From: Cloeon dipterum
Lineage: Eukaryota > Arthropoda > Insecta > Ephemeroptera > Baetidae
Direction: 5' to 3'
DNA: 64,000 nt
NCBI RefSeq assembly: GCF_949628265.1
Contig: NC_088788.1
Span: 31,978,335-32,042,334, forward strand
In this document: positions 26,801-38,800 of the stretch, in pieces
Position numbering within the stretch: the stretch's first letter is position 1
Layout of the letters: every line of letters begins with the position of its first letter
Made by a program: the position numbers and the translations under genes
Notes under the pieces: generated by a model
What the model saw: only the letters and a program-made list of their open reading frames with translations
The model's database searches: none
Told to the model about the DNA's origin: nothing

Positions 26801-29800
26801 GAGAGAAAAAGGATCAGTCGGAATTGTGGCTCCTTTCCAAGTGTTTGAGAAAGGAACTTGTCACTTTGTTTTATGATCAACCTTTTTTGACGTATTAATT
26901 CTAGGCCGATTTGAGGCAATAGGATTTGGTTCATATAATATGGTATAAAAGATAAAACAAAATGGGTTTTTAAGTTATAAAATTGCAGGATTCAAACTGG
27001 CGCATTTTATATAACCAAGGTCAAGTAAAAATTTTAATGATGGGCAAATCAGGAATATTTTTTTATTTTTATCTGCAGGAATTTTACTTAAATAGTGTAA
27101 AATTACTTTATTTATTTATTTCATCTGTATGGTATTTTAGAGATTGTTTATTGTCTTATAATTAATCAGAAATTAGTGAAAAGAGGGCTAAGGGGAAAAG
27201 ATTTGCCACAAGGATGACTGTAAGAAAGGGAAACATGTGCGAAATTGACAGATGAAGTGTCGAGCTGGCTAAGCTGCGCATGATGAAAGATCGGGGGATC
27301 ATTCTTGAATAATTATCAGATTTACTGAAGTTCCAACTCGATCTGTTTTTTTTTTTCAAATTTTAATACTTCTGCAAATGAGGAATATATTTCAAAAATT
27401 ATTACAAATTTCCATATTTTTATTCCTTAATGAAATTAGGCTTATTTAATTTTTGATCGTTTTTTAAAGTTGGATATGAAAATATGTGATATATATATAG
27501 AGACGGTTTTTTGTTGCCACCATTCCATTGATGAGACTTCATGTAACAAATTTCAAGCACAAACGAAAATATTGGCCTTTCCACGCTTTTCCGCGCTAAG
27601 CCCACATCAATATTGGATCACATGTGCAGCTGCCCATACTTTGGCTTTATTGCGCCAACCACTCGTAAATTCTAAAAATGGAAAATGCTGGAAAATGGGC
27701 CTCAGGCCTTTTGGCTCATCAAAAGCACTTAAAAATTCAGCCGCCAAGTGAAATAAAAATATATATTTTTATAGAGTCTACTGGAAAAGTTGGCTTTACT
27801 TGACATTCACTGGTGGATACACAATTACCAGTTGATATTCAACTGAAACCGTTCTAAAGAAACAAAAGCGAGAAAGAGGAGGTAAATTGAATAAATGGAG
27901 CGCGGGCCTACCTGCAGCGTGAAGCCGAAAGTGCCATTCTTCCTCTCGACAATGATGGTCCTGCGGTGGTGGCGCTCCTCCTCCGACCTCGACGGGTTGA
28001 CCCTGTCATTTTTCACCCTCTCCAGAATGGAGCCCTGCGAACAGATATTAATTGGCTCATTAAGTGCGCGGAATGTGGGGCTGGCTGGGGAACGCTCTGC
28101 TCCGTCTGCCGCTCACAATGGGCCGGCGAGCAGCGAAAACAATTCGCAATGCCGCATCCAATATATGGCAGGCGAAATTGATTTTACTGCTTTTGTGCCT
28201 ACACCGAGGGCAAGATACGGAGCCGCACTCGCAGCAAAAACTGCCGGCGTTTGTATTGATGTGCGTTACACACTCTTTATGCAGTCTGCTCGTTGGCGCG
28301 GATTCGACCCTTTTTCTTTCGCAAGCATCACAACACGCTCTGAATGGAGATCTGCATCATTAAATCTGAGGAAGCAGCTCTGCAGGCTGCTTTTCACACT
28401 CTTTCTCCGTAATGACAGGCAGCATTCACAAGAGCATGCTGGGGAATTGCACAGAATTTCCTTTCCCTTGTGAGGGAAATCTTTTTCTCTTTGATTTGCA
28501 CTTTATTGGTAGAAGCAAAAGGAGGCAAAGAAGGAACTTTCGTTTGATTGAACCAATAAAGATCATCTATTTATTCGAATGCTTTTCTAATATCAAAAAT
28601 ACTTAAAATTATTAAGAGTTTGTGATCAATATTTAAAACTTCTAATGATATACAAAAATTTAAGTTAAAGAATTATTTAGTTTAATGAAAATTGATTCTA
28701 TAATGGCTACAAAATATGTACAGTAGGAATTATTTATAGTGCAGTTGTGTGACCTATCCATTTGAAATAGTGACCCTGGCTGTATTTACAGTTGTGTTAC
28801 AGCCACGGGTGGGCTCCGATTAAAGTGTGATTCATTTACTCAATCTTTTGTCTCAATATTCGTCAAAATTCTTTGCTAAAAAACTAAAAACACACAGAGT
28901 GGTTCCATTTCCCATTGAAACTCACAAATGCACAAATTAAATTTGCTTCCAGCAGTATAATAAACGAAAGTATTAAGAAAATCAATTTACAACCGCTAAT
29001 TACAAAAAATAATAATAATAATTTTTCATGACTTAAAAAGACTAAATTTTCGTCAGTCTGCTCTTTTTACTTAAAAAAAGGTTTTCTATTTCATTGCAAT
29101 ATTATTAGACCTGGTTAACCAACGTTATTTCTTCGGAATAAAATATTCATATGCGTAATTATGAATGATTACATCGATTCCGGTCGTAATATTGAAAAAG
29201 TGAGTGGCGCAAACTAAATGAGTTGGTATGGAAGCTGGCGCAAAAGCTACTGTGATATTTCATTTCAGTACATTAAGTCATCATTTTTCAATCGGCAGAT
29301 GGAAACTGCCAGTGGCACCAATTTGCGGGAGATGTGCTCGTCTGGTTGAAAAGCGGATTCGATCTCTCTCGTCTTCGAACAAATTGGCTTTTAAGAGAGA
29401 AAAAATCCTCTCATTGGAACCAATATCGAAACGTCGATGAGATAAAGAGCCGGGATGAAAAGCAGCATCAGCAACACTCGAACGCAAATTGAAATGCACG
29501 TGCGGATAAATAATAAAGGGGAAAAAGAGAGATGACTGCTATTGAGTGGCCAAATTTTTCGCTGACGAGCTCGCGACTGGCATTTTGGCTCCGCACCAGA
29601 AATTCTGCGATCGTCAAGGGTCAGATCGATCATTTATTTCAATTTCGCAGTGTGAACATGGCCAGGCAAATTTTTATCTTGTTTCAAGCCGTTAAAATTA
29701 CTCCAACCGACCCACGACCTCACGGCCCTTGAGGAATGAAAGAGATATTTGAGTTTCGCAGCCCCGTCACGTTCCATTAAATATTTTCCCACAAAAGATG

Positions 29801-32800
29801 CTTCTCCGGCGGCGAGTCAACACGACAAAATTTACTCTTGCCTGCTAACAGACGCGTGCACAGTGATGGAGCAGTTTTTTCGCCGGCCCGCCACTTGCAC
29901 CGAGCGAAGAGACTGCGTCGCTTTTTGTCGTTCGTTTGGTGGCGGAACGTGCGAATAAATTTCAGCGCCTTTTGCCCGCTCGCTCGCTCGCAAAACGCCG
30001 CGGCCTGCGTAAATAGACTCTTGCGAAGCGGGCGAACAGAGACGCAGCAAAGATACAGCAGGCTTGTATTTCGTCTTTTTTATGTCTGCTCCTAAACGTG
30101 TGTGAGGCAATTTAGGACCGTGTGTGGAGAGCGAGTGCTGTTGCTGGCAGATATTGTGTTATCATTTCGAACTGATGTTACCGCCGAGAACAGTTCCCCG
30201 TGTAATTTTGCACTTTTCTGTCGCATACAAAAAACTTGTCTGCTGTTTCATGCTTCGCAACAGTAAAAAACGCAAATGGTTTGTTTTTGTTTCGGATGGT
30301 TTATATTTTTTACCACAGTGCTACGCTGCTAACAAACAAGTTTAGTTGGATCGATAAGTCCATTTGAACAATAATTGAATCCTGAATTATTCTATACAAA
30401 ATGAAAAAAGACATGGTTGAAACGGCATTTATGGCAATATTGCCTTTTTTATCGCCTTTTAATTAATTATTTATTTATTTTCCAATGAGAGTCCTTTAGT
30501 CAAATTGTGCGATTGCTTAAAGAATTTTCGTTTTTGAAATTTTTAACAGAAAACGAAATGTTCATGGAGCAATTTCAACAAATGCTTACCCTCCACTCCC
30601 CAAATCGCTATATTTCAAACCCCTTAAAAAACACCCTCTAAACCCTTCAGCTAGCTGGGAGAGGTCAATACGAGTCTAACGGTGTGCAGGTTTTTGCAAT
30701 TCTGATTATCTGAACCCAAGATTTGGAGCTATCAACATTTGCAAAAAGTTAAAAATACGTGTTTTTTCAAGTTTTGAAGTGTAAATTCTCTAAATCTAAA
30801 AAGAACACGACCCTGATATTCACAAATGTTTACACACATGTTTTGGGACATCTTTTATGCACATTTTCAAAATTCAAAAATCCTGAGCTCATTTCCAAAA
30901 TTTAAAAAAGATTTCAAAATCTTCAGTAATTACCTTTGACCTAGGCCATAAAATTTTGTGTTAGTTCGATCAGGCTCGGCGAGAAGAATCCAAAGCACAC
31001 CTTATTTTTTAAATTGCACCAAGGGAAAATGAGATACTGAGCTCTCAAAGTTTTCCAAAATTGTTATGACGCAATAATCTTCTAGTAATGACTGATTTCT
31101 GGTGTAAATTTCGTTGAGTTTGCTTGACCTCGTGCCAAATTTGTCCTCCGACCCATGACATTACATTAGAAACTTTTCTTTTGCATTTATTACTCTAAAA
31201 TAGTTAACCAGGATGAGCAGACAAGCTGGAGAGCAAAATGGATAAAAGGAAATTATACTGTTCGCGTTTAAAACGGCCTGAGGGGCCGACACGGTTTCTG
31301 TGCAGCACAAGAACGTTTTTCTTTAATTTTTATACTTAGCTGCTCATCCTGACAGAAAAAACAACTTTAGTAAAGCCATTTGTATTTATAAAAAAGTCAC
31401 AAAGAGAGAAAAGTTACAGGGTCTCAAATCTTTTAGTTTACCTCATAGAAAATTTATTTATGTTGAAATTTCTAGAGGAAATAAATTCCTGGCACTCAAA
31501 ATGTTCTAAATTTTATGAGCCTTCCATTCGTAGGAAAATAAAATGGACCCGAAAATAACTTAACTTAAGAGAAGAGGATGAAGTTAAATGCTCAAAGAAA
31601 TTTCCAATTAAATAAGTTATAAGGGAAATTTTTAATCCAAATAAAACCAAGATTTTTTGGTTTTCGCATTATTATTCCGTTTTAATCAGGGTGATTAGAA
31701 AACTTGGCAATCGACAGTTTTTTTACAATTCTACGTTAATCACATTTACTTAACAATGATTTCGTAACTCCGATTGAATGACATATCAATAAATCCTACG
31801 CTTCATAATTGCACCAATCAAATAAGTTATCAGTGTGCGGGTACACGATTGCAACCATTGAACGGAAATGAGTTTGCAGAGAAGTCCGATGTCCATTTAT
31901 TATATTCAATGAACGCTTGATTTGCAATGTGCATAGGCAATCTGGGAGGCTTTTGCTCGGTTAAACGCAGGCGGCGTTCGCTTTCCGTTCGCGTTACATC
32001 AAATAATGGGACTTTTCCCGACTGGCTGACTGGCAGGCTGGCTGGAGCATGGCCCGCCACGCGAATCCATTCCGCACGCAGACAAACGGCGGGTGCGTGC
32101 GAGTGGAACGCCGTCGGCTCGTTCGCTCAAACTGGATTACGTGGATGAATAATACGCGCGATGATTCTCTGCGGGCGCACCGCATAAAATATTTACGCCG
32201 GTTCGCAGCCGACGCAAAAAGCTGCCCCCCTTATCGATTGCCCAAGTGAAGGGCCGCATATAAATTTGCCTGTTTGCAAAGGCATAAGCTCCCGCAGACA
32301 GAGGGAAGGACGAATTTTGAGTGGATTTCGCGTGCTGCCCGCCGGAAAATGCTCCTTCGCGTCGATGTCGCTCGAGCGACGACGGCATTCAATCAGGGGG
32401 ATGAATCGTAAATTTCGCCGGAATAGGGGAAAATTTGCCTTTTTGAGGTTGCCGCACGAATTTTATTGAATGCTGCCGGCAGACGACATAAAACGGCTTC
32501 CCCCACGTTTTTTACGACCGCAGGATTTGCTTCTTTGTCCTTTTTGTAAACATTGGCGAGCTGATTATTTTTGCAAATCGGACCCATTTGTCTCCATTCA
32601 GTTTATGGAAAAGAGTCCATGCTTGATTTAAACGGAGGATTTGAATGTCAATGTAATCATGGATTTATTTGCTTGAAACGGCATTTGTTCTGAAAATCAT
32701 TACAGCAGGAATTTGCTACACAGATTGGACGTTAAATCAATAGTTCTATTTCAAGAAACGTTTCTTCCTGTACTGTTTAAAAGAGAACCGTATTGGAAGG

Positions 32801-35800
32801 ACGCTAGTCATCGTAACTAATTAGAATTATTGCTCTTGGTCACATTTTATTTATTATTTATTTTATTTCCTCCGTTTATCAGCACATCCGTTGGCTATTA
32901 GCTCACCGAGTCCCATACCCGTGAGGCTCGCGTGGCCTTAGAGGAGCTTGGGCCCTCCTCGGAACGAAAACGCCAGACATTTGTCTCTAAAGCCGCTGGA
33001 AAAGTGCAAAAACCAGCTGGTGGCGAGTCAGCGCCGGTGCGCCTCCCAGCCCATTGACCTATATTTGAGAGTTTCGAGTCCCTAAACTAACCACCATTGC
33101 ATGGGATAATGTTTTCAAAGTCAAATTTGATGATTTTAAAGAGTTTTCCCGTCCCCAAGCAATATTAAAATTACAAAATCATATCTCCAAAAGTTTTTAC
33201 TTCATAACATATATTATTTTTTGGACCGATTTGCATTGACCAATTAAAATTTTTGTAGACTCGGCAAACCGTTTTAATTGATAAACAATAATTCCAATTA
33301 TAAACTTTATTCGACTAAAAAACACCAAACTAAAACAAAATTAAATAAACCTGAAAAATGTATGTTTTGTTTTGCCATATTCTGTACTTTGAGCCGAAAA
33401 CTTAAAATAATTAAAACAAAGAAAAAATACACACACAGGTTAACAATCTTTAAATTTGATAAACTTAATGGATTTAATTTGTGTGGATATTTCAATCTGG
33501 ATGTTAAGCCATTAGCGAAAATTTTAAGGGGGAAAATCAAATGACACGTTCTGGTACTGTACGTGGCTGTTTCGATAACGCAGGCCTCATCAGCAGTGCT
33601 TTACGTCCAAAACAAAACGCAGTATTAACTTCAGAGAATTCTGCTGAATCAGCGACCGTCAGAAACGTCCGGTTTTACACATTTCTGAATAAAATCGAAA
33701 AGAGGATACGAGTGACGGGATCTCGTCACTTGCCCTCCCTGTAATTTTGACTTTCCCTCTCAATAATCATCAGCTCAAAAATAATGTTTGAACTTGCCAC
33801 AAAATTGTTTGAATTTTTAGAACTACTTTTTTGGTCTTCAGAGTGGAAACCAATTAAAAAGGAAAAAAATTTACATGGAGCTAATTACTAATTAAGTTTG
33901 GAGAGATTTTGACGGTTTCTAGTGGGACTCAAGAACCCTAAATTTTAGATTTTTGGTCGGAATTGGGTCATGCCCCTTACATTGCAGAAGGCACTGACTA
34001 AGTTTTTTTTTTCATTTTAAAATTCGTGTTAAATTTTTGCCCTAAAGTTGATGAAGGACTCCGAAAAAAAACAGTCAATCGTGTTTAATCTAATCGTCAC
34101 AACCAAGCCATTGACTCGCTCTGTTAAACGCATGCTTTGCGTGGAAGTTGCAATGTGAGGATTAGAGCGATGTTTGGGATCGAGTGCGGGCTGATTTGCG
34201 GCTACATTATTCTCTCCTGCATTCCAGTGACGAGTCCATTTGGATTTGGGATAATTGCGGAAGCTCTCCGACTCACTACTTGCTGGTTTGATCCTGATTT
34301 GCCTAATTCGCAGAATATGGGTGAATTAATTTCACGGGACGCATGTCTATAGTGTTTCGATAAAAGACCCCGGTGCGGGGACAGCAACTCGAACTGGTCC
34401 TTTGTTAGACTGGGCGTCCTAAAATGAGGCCCGTGTGCGTCCATGTTATTGGGACAAGGAATTTCCCCGAGTTGTTCGCTATCAGGGGTCGCCTATCTCG
34501 AAAGAGATGAACCGATAAAAAAAGTCATCAAGAAGTAATCACAGCTGGAAGAACAATTTATCACAATTTTCCGTCACTCGCAACGCGATGTCAACTGTGG
34601 TGCGAGTAATACACCTTTTATACTGCACCACTTTTGTCCTTATATATAGGGCACGTGCACCCAAGGGACGGCAACTAAAATGCAATTTTCTGTTGAACGC
34701 GGCATTGCGCACACCCCACTGCACCGCCGCGTTCTCCGTTTGCGTCGCGGGCTGTATACGTCAAAGGAAAGAGCCCCGTCGAGCTGTAATGGTTGCAGCT
34801 TTGAACTGTCATTATCTCGCACACTGTATGTGTCTCACTTGAACTAGTTTTCTGGCTGCCGTCGTCGCCAGGCACTTGAATGCAGCTTTTCGCTCTCGTC
34901 GCGAGGGCTGCCGCTTCGACTGCACCACTCGTCGTGACAAACGGCGAATGCATGCACCTCTCGCTCCGACGCTTTTCATCAGCTCAAGTGCAATATTATG
35001 CGCGGTGGGCCTGTAATTGCTGTTTTCGCTCAATGGCAGAGTCTCGAGATAAACGTATCGCCAGCCTATAGCTTACAGTTAGACGAGCTCGGGAGGAATG
35101 CCAAAATTGCTATAATGCTCTCCTACACATTCACAACCAACGTGGCACGCGAGGAATTGCTGATTCAAGGCCAAGGTGTGCTTTGAATAAACTAACACAA
35201 TTTCATTCATATGCATTATTTGTTTGGTTGGAGTGTTCTACTTGAACACAACAACGAAAAACTACTAAAAATAATAACAATAAAAAACCTTGACTGACAT
35301 AAGGAGTGGCTTTGTTATTTTTCGATAGAGCACCCAGGAAGGTTTTTTAATTCTTGTCTTTTGTTCCAGAAAAACATATATATTCTTATTTCCAAAATTT
35401 TCCAGTTTTTCTAAATCCTATATATCTATTATTATTAAACGTTTAACCTTTTAAGTAGGGTATTGGGCGAATGTTTTTCAATTTATATGTATTTCTTTTG
35501 CACTTATTCTTTCTTAGAGAGGTTAAAAATAAATGTTAATTTTATAGTTAATTCAGTTTTTCATCTTGCAATCCATTTTTTGGAAAGCCATTATAGCGCA
35601 CAATAAAATCCTGTCTTGTCTGGTATTTTGTCCTTCCAGAATTTCAAAAACAATCTGAAAATCCGATTCCATTTCCTTTCCTAAATAATTAATCTCTACA
35701 AGATGAAATATTTAGATAACAATGGTTCTCTTGGTACACATTACTGGGAAAATTTCCCTGGTTTAGAATTTAAGAGCTTCAACTGAAAAAAGACAGTCTA

Positions 35801-38800
35801 TCGAAGTGGCAAATCCCGTCCAATAGGATTTGGAACATTTTTGTTCACTAGAATTTGCTTTTTCTCATTGTTTTCAACCTTGATTTATAATTCATCAATG
35901 AAGATATATGTCGAGCATATTTTTTAAGAGTAAAAATAAACATTTGTAAGACTCACATCAACAAGAAAGCTTATACAAAGGCGACAAAGACCATAATTTT
36001 TGTATTGCATGTGCTGAAATAGAATTCGCAGCGCTTAATTGTCACCGCGATGGACAGGTGCGTGTTGAAGAGAGGCGTTGCTATATGAACAGCAAAAAAT
36101 AAGACCGTGTAAACAAACATACAATGCAGGTCGCTCGCGAGACCTCATTACCGCCGTGTGTATAATATTTGGACAACGCGCGAGCCTCAGCTGGTGCCCT
36201 GGAAAAGAGCTCTCGCGATTGTTTTTCGTGTTTGCAGCATTAATGACGAGGCGAGCTCGCGCGGCCGCCACGCAGGTGCTCCCTCCGAAGGCCCATAATT
36301 CATGCAGCCAGACACACGTACAGCTTAATTAGCGCGCATTAGTTGCCTTCTAGCAGTAACAAATGGTTCTCAGTCTACTCCATTGTTCAAACTTGGAGAT
36401 TTCAATTTCGCCTTACCTGCTTGGCAGCATTTATTTCTTTCCTTAAATATGAAATGAGGATCAGAATTTCAACTGAGCTTTTAACAAAACTTCAGAGATG
36501 ATCTGAATCATGATTAATAATCTCTATAAAATTCTAAACGTGAAAATGTGATCAATTCTCAAGCCAACCAGAATGTTTTTTACAGGACAAAGTCTAATGG
36601 TTTGAAAACGAGACAAGAAATTTGAATAGCTGTCACATTTTGGAAAGGTGGCAGCATTTAATCTGGAGATCAAAGCCGAAATGAGCCATGAACGGTTTGA
36701 TGTATATTTATGCCATTCTTTCGTGGCTGATTTCGACCCATTAAATTTCAGCGTGCGAGGAAAATTTTACTCACTGAATCAATCACAGTTTCAGAAAGCC
36801 AACAGCTGACCATTTTAAATTTTGCTGTAACCATTTTTGGCAGCTTAATAATTTTTTCTCTAATTCCATTTTTAGAGCAAGAGATCAATAATGAATAAAA
36901 TAAACCACAATACATTTTTAATCAGCATAGAATTGAGGATTTTTGTTCATTAAACGATTTCCTAAATATCGCAGGAAAATACGGTCTAAATATTTTGTCC
37001 CCAAACTTATCCCATCTGACGCAGAGTCATAAATATTTCCCGAAACTTTCACCGCTCCTCTATAGCGCCGCGAGTGCTTTCCAACTTATTTCTCAATTTC
37101 CCGGCCCAGCAAGTATGAGTTCGGAATCGCCCACTCAACCACACCCAGTCAGACGCATACACGATATCCTGGAAACCGAAGCAACATAAGCAGCTTTGAA
37201 GCCGTCCAAAGCCCCCACATCGTTGGAAAATACCGTCGGCTGTCCGGTCCGTTCACTGTCTTGCCGCTTTCCGAGTGTAAATTTGCTCCCCAGGGGTGGA
37301 GGGGGCTGCGGGAAAAAAAGCGGCCGCTTCCCAAGTGCAATATTTACCTATAGGCCTGATCGGGCCCGGCACCGGCGGCACCCCTGTCGAGCGAGCGAGC
37401 ACGGCCTTTGCCATTGACCCCGCTGGTGTTTACGCCTGGCGTAAAATAAATATGCCCTGCTGACTGGCGCTCCGTGTATTCGTTGCAGTTTATATTGCTT
37501 TGATGCCGGCTCAGGAAAAGTAATACGCCGATAGGTATATATTTTTCCTGCGCGCAGACCGAGCACCTCTTCGGCTACGGCTACGAGAGGGATGTCGTTC
37601 TCTCTGCTCGAATTATTGTGCAGGGTTCATCTAACTCCGATTCTCGACGGATAGGGTGGAATCGTGCTGCACCACACACGCGAAAAGCAATAAATAACTT
37701 GGTGGCGTGTTAGGTTCGCAAAGCCCTAAACTCGAAACTGAGTGGGCGAGGGGTTGACGTCAGGGTGGAAAATTACAGCGTACTTCTATTTTGCGAAGGA
37801 AGCGGTTCATTTTTATCTCAAATTTCTGGGTTCAAATAAAAACAGTAAGACAATTGTAAGAAAAAAATATTCTGTGCCAAAATTTCAAGGAAAATATTTT
37901 TGGAATTATTTTTAATTTTTGTAAGAGGAAATTTTTCTATCGCAGGGAGATTTGAGTTGCGGAGATCTCAATTTCGTTATTTCGTTTGGAGTCAGTGATG
38001 AGTGCAGGCGGATATTTTCAACGATCACTGATTCAAATTCTCTGCATCTCACACTGTGGCATGAATTTTATTTTGGAGGCAAAGTTTTGCTGATGAGGCC
38101 TGCAAGGCCAAAACAACTGTTGTACAGTACGAAAATGCGTGTTATTATTTTTTATTTTAGAAGCCTTGAATTTCTACTTGTTTGCCATTGTAGAATCAAT
38201 TTTTTCTTACAGATTTGAGGTAAAACTGCAGAAGTAACTTGAAGAAAAAAGACTGTTATAAAGCCACGAGTTCGCTCCCCACAGTTAACGAAACTTCCTT
38301 TTGAGGAAGAGCAATTTACTTCGCATCATAACTTCTCAAATCCGGAAATAAATAAAGCACCTAAGTAATAAAACAGTCACTTTTCTTATCTATAAAAACA
38401 TCATGCCATAGTTTTTATAAGGAGCTGAATGTTATCTCTGGTTTATTTTGGTTGTTTTGTTCTCAAGGAAAAGCGGATTAAGATCGTAAGACACAGATCA
38501 TATTTCTCAACCCGGGAAGGCCTTAAAAGCCGCTCCAATTTTCCTGCCGTTCGTACACCTTTTGTTATTCTACTTGCATTATCAACTGGCTTGTTTGGAA
38601 TGGAAATTCTGCAGCACACGCCGCTTTTTCCTCCTTCCCTCGCTCACCGCGCCAAATTTGCGGCAGCTAGGCGGCCTTTGCAAATTTAACAAGGTAAAGT
38701 GGCAGCCTGGCTTCTTTTGGGGTGGCAACCTCGAGGAATTTACCCAAACAGAATGGCAAGGTGAAAGAGCAATGCTAGGCGCAGGGAAGTGAAAAATAGA

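Larger units (their letters stand above)
14655..27911 (-). other. 13.3-kb intron 2 of the PDZ scaffold gene, with GC-rich islands
   Basis: No exon with splice sites and family similarity was found. AT-rich DNA alternates with GC-richer, CpG-containing islands at roughly 15010-15470, 16750-17410, 18480-19130, 19560-20060, 21560-21850, 22590-23220, 24080-24480, 24880-25260 and 26030-26770. Several contain octamer (ATGCAAAT) or TAATTA cores. Open frames of 60-190 codons inside the islands occur in several frames at once and look like composition effects. Such islands are candidate enhancers or unannotated promoters. Confidence 0.5.

Noticed and set aside
34630..34665. TATA-like run next to CACGTG
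   Set aside because: An AT run beside an E-box in a GC-rich patch; no supporting start or downstream gene, and the run is too long for a CArG box.
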